DNA of 64,000 nucleotides from Saliniramus sp050485405 (lineage in GTDB: Bacteria; Pseudomonadota; Alphaproteobacteria; Rhizobiales; Beijerinckiaceae), in assembly GCA_050485405.1 (NCBI GenBank), contig JBJHBI010000009.1, forward strand, positions 18,712-82,711, read 5' to 3'. The notes below the pieces were generated by a model. The model had not been told where the DNA came from. It saw only the letters and a list, made by a program, of their open reading frames with translations, and searched no databases. Shown here piece by piece: positions 9,481-17,978 of the stretch; within the stretch, counting starts at the first letter, position 1, and each line of letters starts with the position of its first letter. A program made the translations under genes and the position numbers.

Positions 9481-10164
9481 ATGCCGACGAAGGTTCTGGT
9501 GGTCGAGGACGAAGAAGCGCTGACCCTGCTTCTGCGATACAATCTCGAAGCGGAAGGCTATGAGGTCGACAGCGTGGCGCGCGGCGACGATGCCGAAATC
9601 CAGTTGAAGGAACACGTGCCCGACATCGCCGTGGTCGACTGGATGCTGCCGGGGATTTCCGGCATCGAACTCTGCCGCCGGATCCGCGCCCGCGAGGAGA
9701 CGAGGCGCCTGCCGGTGATCATGCTGACGGCGCGCGGCGAGGAAGGCGACCGGGTCCGCGGGCTCTCGACGGGCGCCGACGACTACATCGTCAAGCCGTT
9801 CTCCGTCCCCGAATTCCTGGCCCGGGTGAAGGCGCTGCTGCGCCGCACCGATCCCAACCTCCTCTCCGACAAACTCGTTGCGGGCGATATCGAGCTCGAT
9901 CGCGACAGCCGGCGGGTGCGCCGCAACGGCACCGAGCTGCATCTCGGCCCGACCGAGTTCCGCCTGCTCGAATTCCTGATGCGCAGCCCCGGCCGCGTCT
10001 TCACCCGCGAGCAGCTCCTGGACAACGTGTGGGGGCGCGACGTCTATATCGACGAGCGCACCGTCGACGTCCATGTCGGACGCCTGCGCAAGGCGATCAA
10101 GGCGCAATCGGGCTCCGATCCGATCCGCACGGTACGCGGCGCGGGCTACGCCTTCGAGGGGTGA
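9481..10164 (+). CDS. phoB: PhoB response regulator
   Basis: A 227-aa OmpR/PhoB-family transcription factor. The receiver domain (about 1-120) has the acidic pocket at Asp10/Glu11, phosphoacceptor Asp53, Thr83 and Lys105. The C-terminal winged helix (about 130-227) contains the expected DNA-binding segment (TVDVHVGRLRKAI). It activates phosphate-starvation genes by binding Pho boxes, one of which precedes this operon. No histidine kinase (phoR) is encoded upstream of pstS or downstream of phoB, so PhoR must lie elsewhere. Confidence 0.95.
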   Translation: MPTKVLVVEDEEALTLLLRYNLEAEGYEVDSVARGDDAEIQLKEHVPDIAVVDWMLPGISGIELCRRIRAREETRRLPVIMLTARGEEGDRVRGLSTGADDYIVKPFSVPEFLARVKALLRRTDPNLLSDKLVAGDIELDRDSRRVRRNGTELHLGPTEFRLLEFLMRSPGRVFTREQLLDNVWGRDVYIDERTVDVHVGRLRKAIKAQSGSDPIRTVRGAGYAFEG

Positions 10165-10330
10165 AGGCGGCGTCAGCACTGAAATTTAAAGTTTTGTAAA
10201 GATTCGGATTGCACTGCAATTTAATATGCCCCACGATCACCTGTATAATTCTCCTGGTTGTAACCGCTCGATGTGCTTCCGCCTTCGCTCCGGTCGCCGG
10301 GAGGTGACTTCACGGGTCGGGGGGAAGACA

Positions 10331-11761
10331 TTGGAACTTCGCATCATCAGGACAGCCATACGGTTCACCGCAGCATCGTCGATCGCAATGACGGCTCTCG
10401 CCGGGCAAGCGCTCGCGGAGGAGGCTTGCACGATCGGCACGAGTTCCGTCGAGGAATTTGCGGAAGAGTATTTCTCGAACCCGCAGGCGCGCGGCGTGAG
10501 CCCGCTGCTCGCGATCGAACACATGCTCCAGAAGGGTTGCCGCGACGAGGACGCATTCGGGCAAGTCATCGAGATCTTCCTCGACGACCGCATCGCGGAC
10601 CTCCATCGGCGCACCGATCCGGGCATATGGCGGGTCAATCATCTCTGGAGGCGGATCGGCTTCGATATGCTGATGCTGGGTCACGAGGAGCCGATACGCG
10701 TTTTTCTCGATACGGTCAGGGCCGATGCGGAGGCAGGCAATCCCGGCGCGATGACCGCTCTCGCCTATCTCGGCCTCTACGAGTTCAGCACCTGGAACTG
10801 GACGACCACGTTCAGGGAATACGACCGGATGTTCCCGCAGAGCATCGCGCATTTCGACCTTGCTGAATGGGGCGAGCGCGACACCCATCCGCTGCGCGAC
10901 ATCGCACCGGATCTCGAGAATGACGTCGACGCGCTTCTCGCGGAAGCATCCGGCGCCGGCTTCGCACCGGCGCACAGCATGCATCTGGCCGGGCAGGAGC
11001 CGATGCGTTTCTCGCCATGCTATACGACCACGCGCTTCGGCGGCGGCGGTTTGTTCGGCCTGTCTGATGCCGACGGGGGCGACGCCGCGCCCTCGAACCG
11101 CTTCATCGAGAATTTCGCCGAACTGCCCGATCGCGAACAGGTCGCGCGCGACATGATGGACTGGTCCCGCGACATCATACGATCGAGCCACGCCAGCGCG
11201 AACGGCTCCCGCGTAACTCCCAATACCGAGGCTGCAGCCAATCTCGCGCGGGCCTATGCCGCAATCAGATCCAACTGCGCGCTATCCATCGAGGGCGGCA
11301 TGGTCGATTTCGGGATCGAAGACCGCGATGAGGCCGCGACCGGCATGCATTATGCGGTTGTTTCGCCAGGCATTGGGTACAGCTGGCAGCTTGCACTCGT
11401 CTACGCGGCGTTCATTGACCAGTATTACGACAATCCGGAGCGCCACTACGCCGCCGCGCGTTTTCTCCAGGCGGGCGGTTACATCGATGACCTCGAGCAT
11501 CACAACGAACGCGTGGACGAAATCGTCGCGGACCTGTCGCGCGAGACTATTCGCGCCGCGCAGGAAATCATGGCCGAACACGGCTATTACACGGCGGCGA
11601 TCGACGGTATTCCCGGCCCGAATTTCCGCAACGGATTGCGGCAATGGACAGAGTATTGCTCAACCGATTTCGGCACGACACCCGACAAATGCGTGCGGGT
11701 CGGCCCCAGTCTTCTCACCCATGAATGGGCGCATCCCTTCCTCGGTGAAGCGGCCCCGTAA
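10331..11761 (+). CDS. Exported protein of unknown function
   Basis: I do not recognise this 476-aa protein. From the TTG at 10331 (G-rich GGGGAAG upstream) it has a good signal peptide cleaved around ALAGQALA/EE; the frame is open further upstream to 10226, but that part is Arg-rich and would bury the signal. The mature protein is mixed charged and aromatic with several Cys. The last about 60 residues (QEIMAEHGYYTAAIDGIPG) resemble a peptidoglycan-binding-type or lysozyme-inhibitor-like repeat, a weak similarity. An AT-rich leader (10180-10230) suggests its own promoter rather than co-transcription with phoB. Confidence 0.65.
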   Translation: MELRIIRTAIRFTAASSIAMTALAGQALAEEACTIGTSSVEEFAEEYFSNPQARGVSPLLAIEHMLQKGCRDEDAFGQVIEIFLDDRIADLHRRTDPGIWRVNHLWRRIGFDMLMLGHEEPIRVFLDTVRADAEAGNPGAMTALAYLGLYEFSTWNWTTTFREYDRMFPQSIAHFDLAEWGERDTHPLRDIAPDLENDVDALLAEASGAGFAPAHSMHLAGQEPMRFSPCYTTTRFGGGGLFGLSDADGGDAAPSNRFIENFAELPDREQVARDMMDWSRDIIRSSHASANGSRVTPNTEAAANLARAYAAIRSNCALSIEGGMVDFGIEDRDEAATGMHYAVVSPGIGYSWQLALVYAAFIDQYYDNPERHYAAARFLQAGGYIDDLEHHNERVDEIVADLSRETIRAAQEIMAEHGYYTAAIDGIPGPNFRNGLRQWTEYCSTDFGTTPDKCVRVGPSLLTHEWAHPFLGEAAP

Positions 11762-11762
11762 C

Positions 11763-11786
11763 CGGCGAGCGGCGGGTCGCTCACCG
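11763..11786. terminator. Shared hairpin between convergent genes
   Basis: CGGCGAGCG (11763-11771) pairs with CGCTCACCG (11778-11786) with one mismatch. It lies between two convergent genes and overlaps the stop codon of the minus-strand dehydrogenase gene, so it may serve both directions. No T-run. Confidence 0.35.
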
Positions 11787-12830
11787 CCCCGCCGCCTCCA
11801 GCCGCCTTTCGGCGAAACGTACCGCGACGTAATGCGGCGAGATCCCCTCGGCATCGGCTTCGGCGAGGATGGCCGCGATGTTCTCGTCGAGCTGGCGCAT
11901 GCGCCCGGCGACCCAGTCGGGATCGTCGACGGCGGCGATTTCGCGCGAGACGCTGATGATCCCGCCGGCATTGATGGCGAAATCGGGCACGTAGAGGATG
12001 CCGCGTTCATGCAGACGATCGGCGTCGGGAATGTCCTCGAGCTGGTTGTTGGCGGCTCCCGCGACGATGGCGACGCGCAATGCGGGGATGGTGCGCGCGT
12101 TCAGCACCGCACCGAGTGCGCAGGGCGCGAACACATCCGCCTCTACCGAGAGGATATCCTGCGGCGGACAGGCCGTCGCGCCGAATTCCGCAATCGCTCG
12201 CTCGACCCGCGCGGCGTCGATATCGCTGACGATCAGCTTCGCGCCCGCCCCGTGCAGATGCGTGCAAAGATGCCAGCCGACATGGCCGAGCCCCTGGACC
12301 GCGACGCGCAGGCCGGCGAGATCATCGCGCCCGAGCCTTTGCGCCACCGCGCGCCGCAAACCGTCGAAGACGCCCTTCGCGGTGGTCGGCGAGGGATCCC
12401 CGCTGGCATGGGCGCCGCGCGCGAGCCCGGCGACATGCGGCGTCGTTTCGCGCACCGCCTCCATATCCTGCACGTCGACGCCGACATCCTCTGCCGTGGT
12501 ATAGGCACCACCCAGCCGATCTACAGCCCGACCGAAGGCGCGCATCAGATCGGGCGTCTTGATCGCGCGCGGATCGCCGATGATGACCGACTTGCCGCCA
12601 CCGAGATCGAGGCCCGCGACGGCGTTCTTGTAGGTCATGCCGCGCGACAGCCGCAGAACATCGGCGATCGCGGCATCCTCACTTTCGTAATTCCAGAAAC
12701 GGCATCCGCCGGCTGCGGGGCCGAGCCGGGTATCATGGATCGCGATGATGGCGCGCAGCCCCGTCTTCGGGTCGTGGGCGAAGTCGATGGTCTCGTGCGC
12801 ATCGAAATGCGGATTGTCGAAAATCGGCAT
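11781..12830 (-). CDS. Leucine-dehydrogenase-type amino acid dehydrogenase
   Basis: A 349-aa Glu/Leu/Phe/Val dehydrogenase, closest in length and motifs to leucine dehydrogenase, which interconverts branched-chain amino acids and 2-oxo acids with NAD. The substrate site GPAAGGCR, Lys68 and catalytic Lys80 (in GGGK) are present, and the Rossmann nucleotide-binding loop reads QGLGHVGWHL. It is transcribed divergently from metZ across a 199-bp region that holds two palindromes, which may be its regulator sites. Exact substrate preference (Leu, Val or Phe) is not readable. Confidence 0.85.
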   Translation of the reverse strand: MPIFDNPHFDAHETIDFAHDPKTGLRAIIAIHDTRLGPAAGGCRFWNYESEDAAIADVLRLSRGMTYKNAVAGLDLGGGKSVIIGDPRAIKTPDLMRAFGRAVDRLGGAYTTAEDVGVDVQDMEAVRETTPHVAGLARGAHASGDPSPTTAKGVFDGLRRAVAQRLGRDDLAGLRVAVQGLGHVGWHLCTHLHGAGAKLIVSDIDAARVERAIAEFGATACPPQDILSVEADVFAPCALGAVLNARTIPALRVAIVAGAANNQLEDIPDADRLHERGILYVPDFAINAGGIISVSREIAAVDDPDWVAGRMRQLDENIAAILAEADAEGISPHYVAVRFAERRLEAAGR

Positions 12831-12927
12831 TGTCGGCCCCTCCCCGGCCTCGGCGATGAACGATTCTCCCGATCATGATGATCCGGTCTTGCGAAATTGA
12901 TACGCGATTCCGTCAAGTGAAGCTATT

Positions 12928-12938
12928 TTGCATTGCAA
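12928..12938. promoter_or_regulatory. Inverted repeat, possible operator
   Basis: TTGCA-T-TGCAA, a short symmetric site in an AT-rich patch about 100 bases upstream of the leucine-dehydrogenase-type gene and 90 bases upstream of metZ. AsnC/Lrp-family regulators commonly control such dehydrogenases, but the assignment is a guess. Confidence 0.3.
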
Positions 12939-12985
12939 TATTACGCATGTTCCGCAAAGTGTCGCGCGGCCTTGCACTGAAAGCA

Positions 12986-13005
12986 TCGTTCGTTTAAACG
13001 AACGA
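12986..13005. promoter_or_regulatory. 20-bp perfect palindrome, probable operator
   Basis: A perfect 20-base palindrome with the core CGTTTAAACG flanked by TCGTT and AACGA, centred 34 bases before the metZ start. Its length and symmetry match a dimeric repressor operator, TetR/AcrR-like in style. At this distance a bound regulator would probably block metZ transcription. No regulator gene is adjacent. Confidence 0.6.
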
Positions 13006-13029
13006 CTGGACTGACCCAGCGGAGCGCTC

Positions 13030-14277
13030 GTGACCATGACCGTCGACAATCCTTTCGGTGAAGAACGCAACGGCAAGCCCGGCAGTTCCGGTTCCGCGGA
13101 GCATCTGCACCCGGAAACGCTGGCTGTTCACGCGGGCGGAATGCGCACAGCTTTCGGTGAGACGAGCGAGGCGCTGTTCCTCACGCAGGGCTTCGTCTAT
13201 CCCGATATGGAGAGCGCCGAGCGGCGTTTCGCCGGTGAGGATCCCGACGGCTTCATCTATTCGCGCTTCTCCAATCCGACCGTGGCGATGTTCGAGCAGC
13301 GCATGGCCACGCTCGACGGCGCCGAGGCGGCGCGCGCGACGGGGACCGGCATGGCGGCGGTGGCGGCGGCTCTGCTCGGCTATCTGAAGGCGGGCGATCA
13401 CGTCATCACCTCGCGTGTACTGTTCGGCTCCTGCGCCGTGATCCTCGGCGAGATCCTGCCCAAATTCGGCGTCGAATCGACCTTCATCGACGGGACCCGT
13501 CCGGAGAACTGGCGCGCGGCTTTGCGCCCCAATACCCGCGCCTTCTTCATCGAGAGCCCGGCCAATCCCACGACCGAACTGATCGATATCGCCCAGACCG
13601 CCGAGATCGCCCACGAGGCCGGCGCGATCCTGATCGTCGACAACGCGCTCGGCACGCCGCTGATCCAGAACCCGTTGCAGCACGGCGCCGATGTCGTCAC
13701 CTATTCCGCGACCAAGCATATCGACGGGCAGGGACGATGTCTCGGCGGGCTGGTGCTCGCATCGGAAGAGTTCATCGAGACGCATCTCAAGAACTACCTG
13801 CGCCATACCGGCCCGGCGCTCTCGCCGTTCAACGCCTGGGTGCTGCTCAAGGGGCTGGAGACGCTGCCGCTGCGCATCGAGCGGCAGGCGCGCAACGCGC
13901 ATGCCCTCGCCCTCGCCCTGCGCGAACAACCCGGCGTCGCACGCGTGCATTACCCCGCGCTCCCCGACAATCCGCAGGCGGATATCTTCCGCAAGCAGAT
14001 GAAGAGCGGCGGATCGGTGCTCGCTTTCGAGCTTGAGGGCGGCAAGGAAGCGGCCTTCCGGGTCGGCAAGGCGCTGAAGCTCGTGAAGATCTCCAACAAT
14101 TTCGGCGACGCGAAGAGCCTCGTCACCCACCCCGCCACGACGACGCATCAGCGCTTCACTCTGGAAGAGCGAGAGGTGATCGGCATCAGCGAAGGCATGC
14201 TGCGCCTCTCCGCCGGGCTGGAGCACGAGGAAGATCTCGTCGCCGATGTGGTCGGTGCGGTGAAGGCGGCGCTCTGA
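13030..14277 (+). CDS. metZ: O-succinylhomoserine sulfhydrylase MetZ
   Basis: A 415-aa PLP enzyme of the Cys/Met metabolism family that makes homocysteine from O-succinylhomoserine and sulfide in methionine biosynthesis. The PLP-binding Lys229 sits in YSATKHIDGQGR, a MetZ-typical context, and the SRFSNPT segment that contacts the cofactor phosphate of the partner subunit is present. The start is GTG at 13030 (5 bases after GGAG) or ATG at 13036. A palindrome lies just upstream, but no SAM-II riboswitch, which often precedes alphaproteobacterial metZ, is visible. Confidence 0.9.
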   Translation: MTMTVDNPFGEERNGKPGSSGSAEHLHPETLAVHAGGMRTAFGETSEALFLTQGFVYPDMESAERRFAGEDPDGFIYSRFSNPTVAMFEQRMATLDGAEAARATGTGMAAVAAALLGYLKAGDHVITSRVLFGSCAVILGEILPKFGVESTFIDGTRPENWRAALRPNTRAFFIESPANPTTELIDIAQTAEIAHEAGAILIVDNALGTPLIQNPLQHGADVVTYSATKHIDGQGRCLGGLVLASEEFIETHLKNYLRHTGPALSPFNAWVLLKGLETLPLRIERQARNAHALALALREQPGVARVHYPALPDNPQADIFRKQMKSGGSVLAFELEGGKEAAFRVGKALKLVKISNNFGDAKSLVTHPATTTHQRFTLEEREVIGISEGMLRLSAGLEHEEDLVADVVGAVKAAL

Positions 14278-14333
14278 AGCCCTGCTTCCGACGCCGCCCG
14301 CAGACAGACCGCCCTCCGAACGCCGTTCTGCGA

Positions 14334-15515
14334 TCAGATCGTCGCGCGCAGGCGCCCGAAGCCCGCATCGAGATCGGCTTTGAGATCATCGATATCCTCG
14401 AAGCCGATATGGAAACGCAGGCAGGGCCCGGCGGGAGCGAATTCCGTCACCGTGCGGTACGATGCGCAGTTGAACGGGGTCACGAGGCTCTCGAAGCCAC
14501 CCCACGAGAACCCCATACCGAACAGCTGAAGATCGTCCAGCATGGCCGCGACCGCCTGTTTCGAAGCTGGTTTCAGCTCGATCGAGAACAGGCCGGATGC
14601 GCCCTTGAAGTCGCGCTTCCAGATGGCGTGACCCGGATCACTCTCGAGCGCGGGATGCATGACCCGCGCGACTTCCGGCCGCGCCTCCAGCCAGCGCGCT
14701 ATCTCCAGCGCCTGCGCTTCGTGCTCGCGCAGCCGCAGCTTCATCGTGCGGATGCCACGCAGGCAGAGGAAGACGTCCTCCGGACCCGGGCAGGAGGAGT
14801 ACAGCTCGTAGGTGCGCCGCAATTGCTTCCAGCAGCGCTCGTTTGCCGAGACGAGCCCCATCAGCAGATCCGAGCCGCCGGAGAGATATTTCGTCCCAGC
14901 CTCGACGGCGAGATCGACGCCCATCTCGTGCGGCGGGAAGAACAGCGGCGTCGCCCAGGTATTGTCCATGACGACGACCGCGCCGCGCGCATGCGCCGCC
15001 TCGGCGATTGCCGGGATATCCTGCATTTCCATGGTCTGCGAGCCGGGCGCCTCGGTCCAGACGACGCTGGTATTGTCGCGGATCAGATCGGCAATGCCCG
15101 CGCCGATCAGCGGATCGTAATAAGTCGTCTCGATGCCGAACCGCGTCAGATGCTCCTGGCAGAATTCGCGCGTCGGGCGGTAGACGGAATCGGTGACGAG
15201 GATGTGATCACCCGCCTTCACGACCGACATCATCGCGAGCGTGATGGCGCTGAGCCCCGAGGGCGCGAGCGCCGTGCCGGCGGCGCCGGAGATTTCCGTC
15301 CAGGCCTTTTCGAGGGCCTCAGTCGTCGGCGTCCCCTTGGTGGCGTAGGTGTAGCGGCTGTCGCGGTTGATCAGCGCGTCGTAGCTCGGATAGAGCACGG
15401 TCGAGCCGCGATAGATCGGTGTGTTGACGAAGCCGAACTGATCCGAGGGATCACGCCCCGCATGGACGAGTCTCGTCCGCTCACCCCAGTTTCCGCCACT
15501 GCCCCGCCGCTGCAT
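14334..15515 (-). CDS. metC: Cystathionine beta-lyase (MetC-like)
   Basis: A 393-aa PLP-dependent lyase that splits cystathionine into homocysteine, pyruvate and ammonia. The PLP Lys lies in EAGTKYLSGGSD and the cofactor-contact segment reads YTYATKGTPTT, both typical of MetC. I place the start at the ATG at 15515 (GGAG 7 bases upstream); an in-frame GTG at 15593 would add 26 Arg-rich residues. It converges with metZ across 56 bases, so both homocysteine routes, trans-sulfuration and direct sulfhydrylation, are encoded side by side. Cystathionine gamma-lyase-like activity cannot be excluded. Confidence 0.85.
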   Translation of the reverse strand: MQRRGSGGNWGERTRLVHAGRDPSDQFGFVNTPIYRGSTVLYPSYDALINRDSRYTYATKGTPTTEALEKAWTEISGAAGTALAPSGLSAITLAMMSVVKAGDHILVTDSVYRPTREFCQEHLTRFGIETTYYDPLIGAGIADLIRDNTSVVWTEAPGSQTMEMQDIPAIAEAAHARGAVVVMDNTWATPLFFPPHEMGVDLAVEAGTKYLSGGSDLLMGLVSANERCWKQLRRTYELYSSCPGPEDVFLCLRGIRTMKLRLREHEAQALEIARWLEARPEVARVMHPALESDPGHAIWKRDFKGASGLFSIELKPASKQAVAAMLDDLQLFGMGFSWGGFESLVTPFNCASYRTVTEFAPAGPCLRFHIGFEDIDDLKADLDAGFGRLRATI

Positions 15516-15808
15516 TTCGCCACTCCGTCGCGTTTCGATTCCTCGGGGCCGGACGTCTCGTCCGCAACACCCCTGATCCTTGCGAGATGACACGCTTTCA
15601 CAGGCGTTTACAATCGCCTCCTGCCCCCGTCATTCGGATTTTGGCATTGACGCACGTGAGCCGGTTTGTCATTCACGGGTCACTATTAACCGTGCATGTA
15701 GCCGATTGCGCGGCGCGCGTAGCCGCATGCACAGCGTGAAGACGGCGGCGTCCGAACGGCGGGGACGCGCCGGACCTGTCGCGTGCAACATCCGGGTGGC
15801 TTTGCGTT

Positions 15809-16855
15809 ATGGGGACGGGTCTGCTCCGGCACTTCATTCTCGGACTGGCTGTGACGACGTCGTTCGCAATGGCCGCGACGACGGGTGCGAAGGCATCTCC
15901 CGGCTCGACGCTCGAACAGGTCCGCGAGCGCGGCCATCTGGAATGCGGCGTCAATCAGGGGCTGCCCGGCTTCGCCGAAATGGATGCAGACGGCCGCTGG
16001 CAGGGCTTCGACGTCGCCTATTGCCGCGCCATCGCAGCCGCCATCTTCGCCGATCCGGATGCGGTGAACTTCGTGCCGCTCGACGCCCGCGAACGCTTCG
16101 ACGTCCTGATCGACGGCGAGATCGACGTGCTCCTGCGCAATTCGACCGCCACCATGGCCCGTGATGCGGGCATGCCGATCGACTTCCCCGTCATCACTTA
16201 CTTCGACGGCCAGGGCTTCCTCGTGCGCAAGGATCTCGGCGTCTCCTCGGCGCGTGAGCTGAACGGCGCGACGGTCTGCGTCGAGGACGGGACGACGACG
16301 AAGCTCAATCTCGACGATTATTTCCGCGCCCAGGGCATTCGCTACGAGGCCGTCGTCTTCGCCTCCTCCCAGGAGACCGTCGACGCGTATCTGAACGGGC
16401 GCTGCGACGCCTATACGACCGACGCGTCGGGGCTCTACGCGCATCGTCTGCGAGCAGCGGCGCCGGACCAGCATGTCGTTTTGCCGGAGGTGATTTCCAA
16501 GGAGCCACTCGGGCCGGCCGTGCGCGACGACGATCCGCAATGGGCGGATCTGGTGCGCTGGGTGCATTTCGCCATGCTCAATGCCGAGGAGCACGGCGTC
16601 TCCTCGCTGAATGTCCGCGAGCGTGCCGCCAACGATTCCACGCCCGTCATCCGCCGGCTGCTGGGGGCAGAGGGCGAGTTCGGTGCAATGCTCGGCCTCG
16701 CAGACGACTGGGCCGTGGAAGTGATCGCCCATGTCGGCAATTACGGCGAGGTCTTCGCACGCAATATCGGTGATGCGTCGCCACTCAACATCCAGCGCGG
16801 CCTCAACGCCCTGTGGACGCGCGGCGGCCTGCAATACGGCCATCCCGTTCGCTGA
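15809..16855 (+). CDS. aapJ: AapJ-like amino acid-binding protein
   Basis: A 348-aa periplasmic substrate-binding protein of the general L-amino-acid ABC transporter type. The signal peptide ends near residue 29 (TGAKA/SP). The mature protein starts with the family-typical LEQVRERGHLECGVNQG and runs to a complete C-terminus (GLNALWTRGGLQYGHP), so it is full length compared with rhizobial AapJ. The AapP-like ATPase follows directly; the permeases aapQ and aapM, which normally lie between, are absent. No Shine-Dalgarno is obvious before the ATG. Confidence 0.88.
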   Translation: MGTGLLRHFILGLAVTTSFAMAATTGAKASPGSTLEQVRERGHLECGVNQGLPGFAEMDADGRWQGFDVAYCRAIAAAIFADPDAVNFVPLDARERFDVLIDGEIDVLLRNSTATMARDAGMPIDFPVITYFDGQGFLVRKDLGVSSARELNGATVCVEDGTTTKLNLDDYFRAQGIRYEAVVFASSQETVDAYLNGRCDAYTTDASGLYAHRLRAAAPDQHVVLPEVISKEPLGPAVRDDDPQWADLVRWVHFAMLNAEEHGVSSLNVRERAANDSTPVIRRLLGAEGEFGAMLGLADDWAVEVIAHVGNYGEVFARNIGDASPLNIQRGLNALWTRGGLQYGHPVR

Positions 16856-16866
16856 GCGGAGAAATT

Positions 16867-16881
16867 TGCGGCTTTGCCGCA
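16867..16881 (+). terminator. Small hairpin between aapJ and aapP
   Basis: TGCGGC-TTT-GCCGCA, a perfect 6-bp stem with a 3-base loop, 11 bases after the aapJ stop. Too weak to be sure of termination; such hairpins after binding-protein genes often stabilise the upstream message. Confidence 0.3.
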
Positions 16882-17006
16882 TGATGTCGCAAGCTGCGTA
16901 AAGCGCGGGCGGCGGTCGATCAAAGCTTGGGCTTCCCTCGACGCGCAACCCGTCCTATTCTGTTTCCCGCCTTGCAACGACGGGGCGAGTGGGAACGGAG
17001 TGGATA

Positions 17007-17792
17007 ATGGCCGGATCACAGGCAATAACGGGCGGAAGCACCAACGCCGCCACGGGTGCGGATGCCGCAGTCGAGATGGTCGGCGTGAGCAAGTGGTTCG
17101 GGGACTTCCAGGTTCTCAAGAACATCAACCTGCGCGTGAACAAGGGCGACCGCATCGTCGTCTGCGGCCCGTCGGGCTCCGGCAAGTCCACCCTGATCCG
17201 GTGCATCAACCGCCTCGAAGAGCACCAGGAAGGCAGCATCATCGTCGATGGTGTGGAGCTGACCAACGACGTCAAGAAGATCGACGAGATCCGGCGTGAA
17301 GTCGGTATGGTCTTCCAGCATTTCAACCTGTTTCCGCATCTCACCATCCTCGAAAACTGCACCCTCTCCCCGATCTGGGTGAAGAAGGTGCCGAAGGCCG
17401 AGGCGGAAGAGATCGCCATGCACTTCCTTCGCAAGGTGAAGATCCCCGAGCAGGCCCACAAATACCCGGCACAGCTGTCCGGCGGCCAGCAGCAGCGCGT
17501 GGCGATCGCCCGCTCCCTGTGCATGCGCCCCCGCCTGATGCTGTTCGACGAGCCGACCTCCGCGCTCGATCCGGAAATGGTCAAGGAAGTGCTCGACACC
17601 ATGGTGGAGCTCGCGGAGGAAGGCATGACCATGCTGTGCGTCACCCACGAGATGGGCTTCGCGCGCCAGGTGGCCGACCGCGTGATCTTCATGGATTACG
17701 GCGAGATCGTCGAGCAGAACCCGCCTTCCGTCTTCTTCTCCAACCCGCAGCACGAGCGCACGCGGCTGTTCCTGAAGCAGATCATCACCTGA
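17007..17792 (+). CDS. aapP: AapP-like amino acid transporter ATPase
   Basis: A 261-aa polar amino-acid ABC transporter ATPase (GlnQ/AapP type). Walker A GPSGSGKST, the Q-loop region GMVFQHFNLFPH, signature LSGGQQQR and Walker B LMLFDEPTSALDPE are all intact. The ATG at 17007 has GGAG at 16997-17000 with 6-base spacing; an in-frame GTG at 16989 is less likely. It follows aapJ by 151 bases. With no permease gene here, the ATPase must pair with membrane subunits encoded elsewhere. Confidence 0.92.
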   Translation: MAGSQAITGGSTNAATGADAAVEMVGVSKWFGDFQVLKNINLRVNKGDRIVVCGPSGSGKSTLIRCINRLEEHQEGSIIVDGVELTNDVKKIDEIRREVGMVFQHFNLFPHLTILENCTLSPIWVKKVPKAEAEEIAMHFLRKVKIPEQAHKYPAQLSGGQQQRVAIARSLCMRPRLMLFDEPTSALDPEMVKEVLDTMVELAEEGMTMLCVTHEMGFARQVADRVIFMDYGEIVEQNPPSVFFSNPQHERTRLFLKQIIT

Positions 17793-17807
17793 CGGACAAG
17801 GCGATCA

Positions 17808-17830
17808 CGGCGGCGTGAATTTCGCCGCCG
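17808..17830 (+). terminator. Hairpin after aapP
   Basis: CGGCGGCG (17808-17815) and CGCCGCCG (17823-17830) form a perfect 8-bp stem with a 7-base loop, 15 bases after the aapP stop and before tRNA-Cys. No clear T-run follows. Confidence 0.45.
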
Positions 17831-17904
17831 ACACCCTTGCAATTTTCGTCCGCCTGTCGGATATGAGGGGCGCTGCGCCGGACACCGCCTCCGGCGGCGC
17901 AAGA

Positions 17905-17978
17905 GGCCTCGTGGCGGAGTGGTTACGCAGAGGACTGCAAATCCTTGCACGCCGGTTCGATTCCGGCCGAGGCCTCCA
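17905..17978 (+). tRNA. tRNA-Cys (GCA)
   Basis: A 74-nt cloverleaf: acceptor arms GGCCTCG and CGAGGCC, anticodon loop CTGCAAA with GCA anticodon between GGA and TCC stems, T-arm GCCGGTTCGATTCCGGC, discriminator U and an encoded CCA. U73 is the known identity element of tRNA-Cys. Confidence 0.97.

Noticed and set aside
12831..13029. SAM-II riboswitch before metZ
   Set aside because: Expected in many alphaproteobacteria, but I cannot find its stem-loop and pseudoknot motifs here; only palindromes are visible.
15591..15593. GTG start for the MetC-like gene
   Set aside because: Adds 26 Arg-rich residues without similarity, and the ATG at 15515 has a better Shine-Dalgarno.
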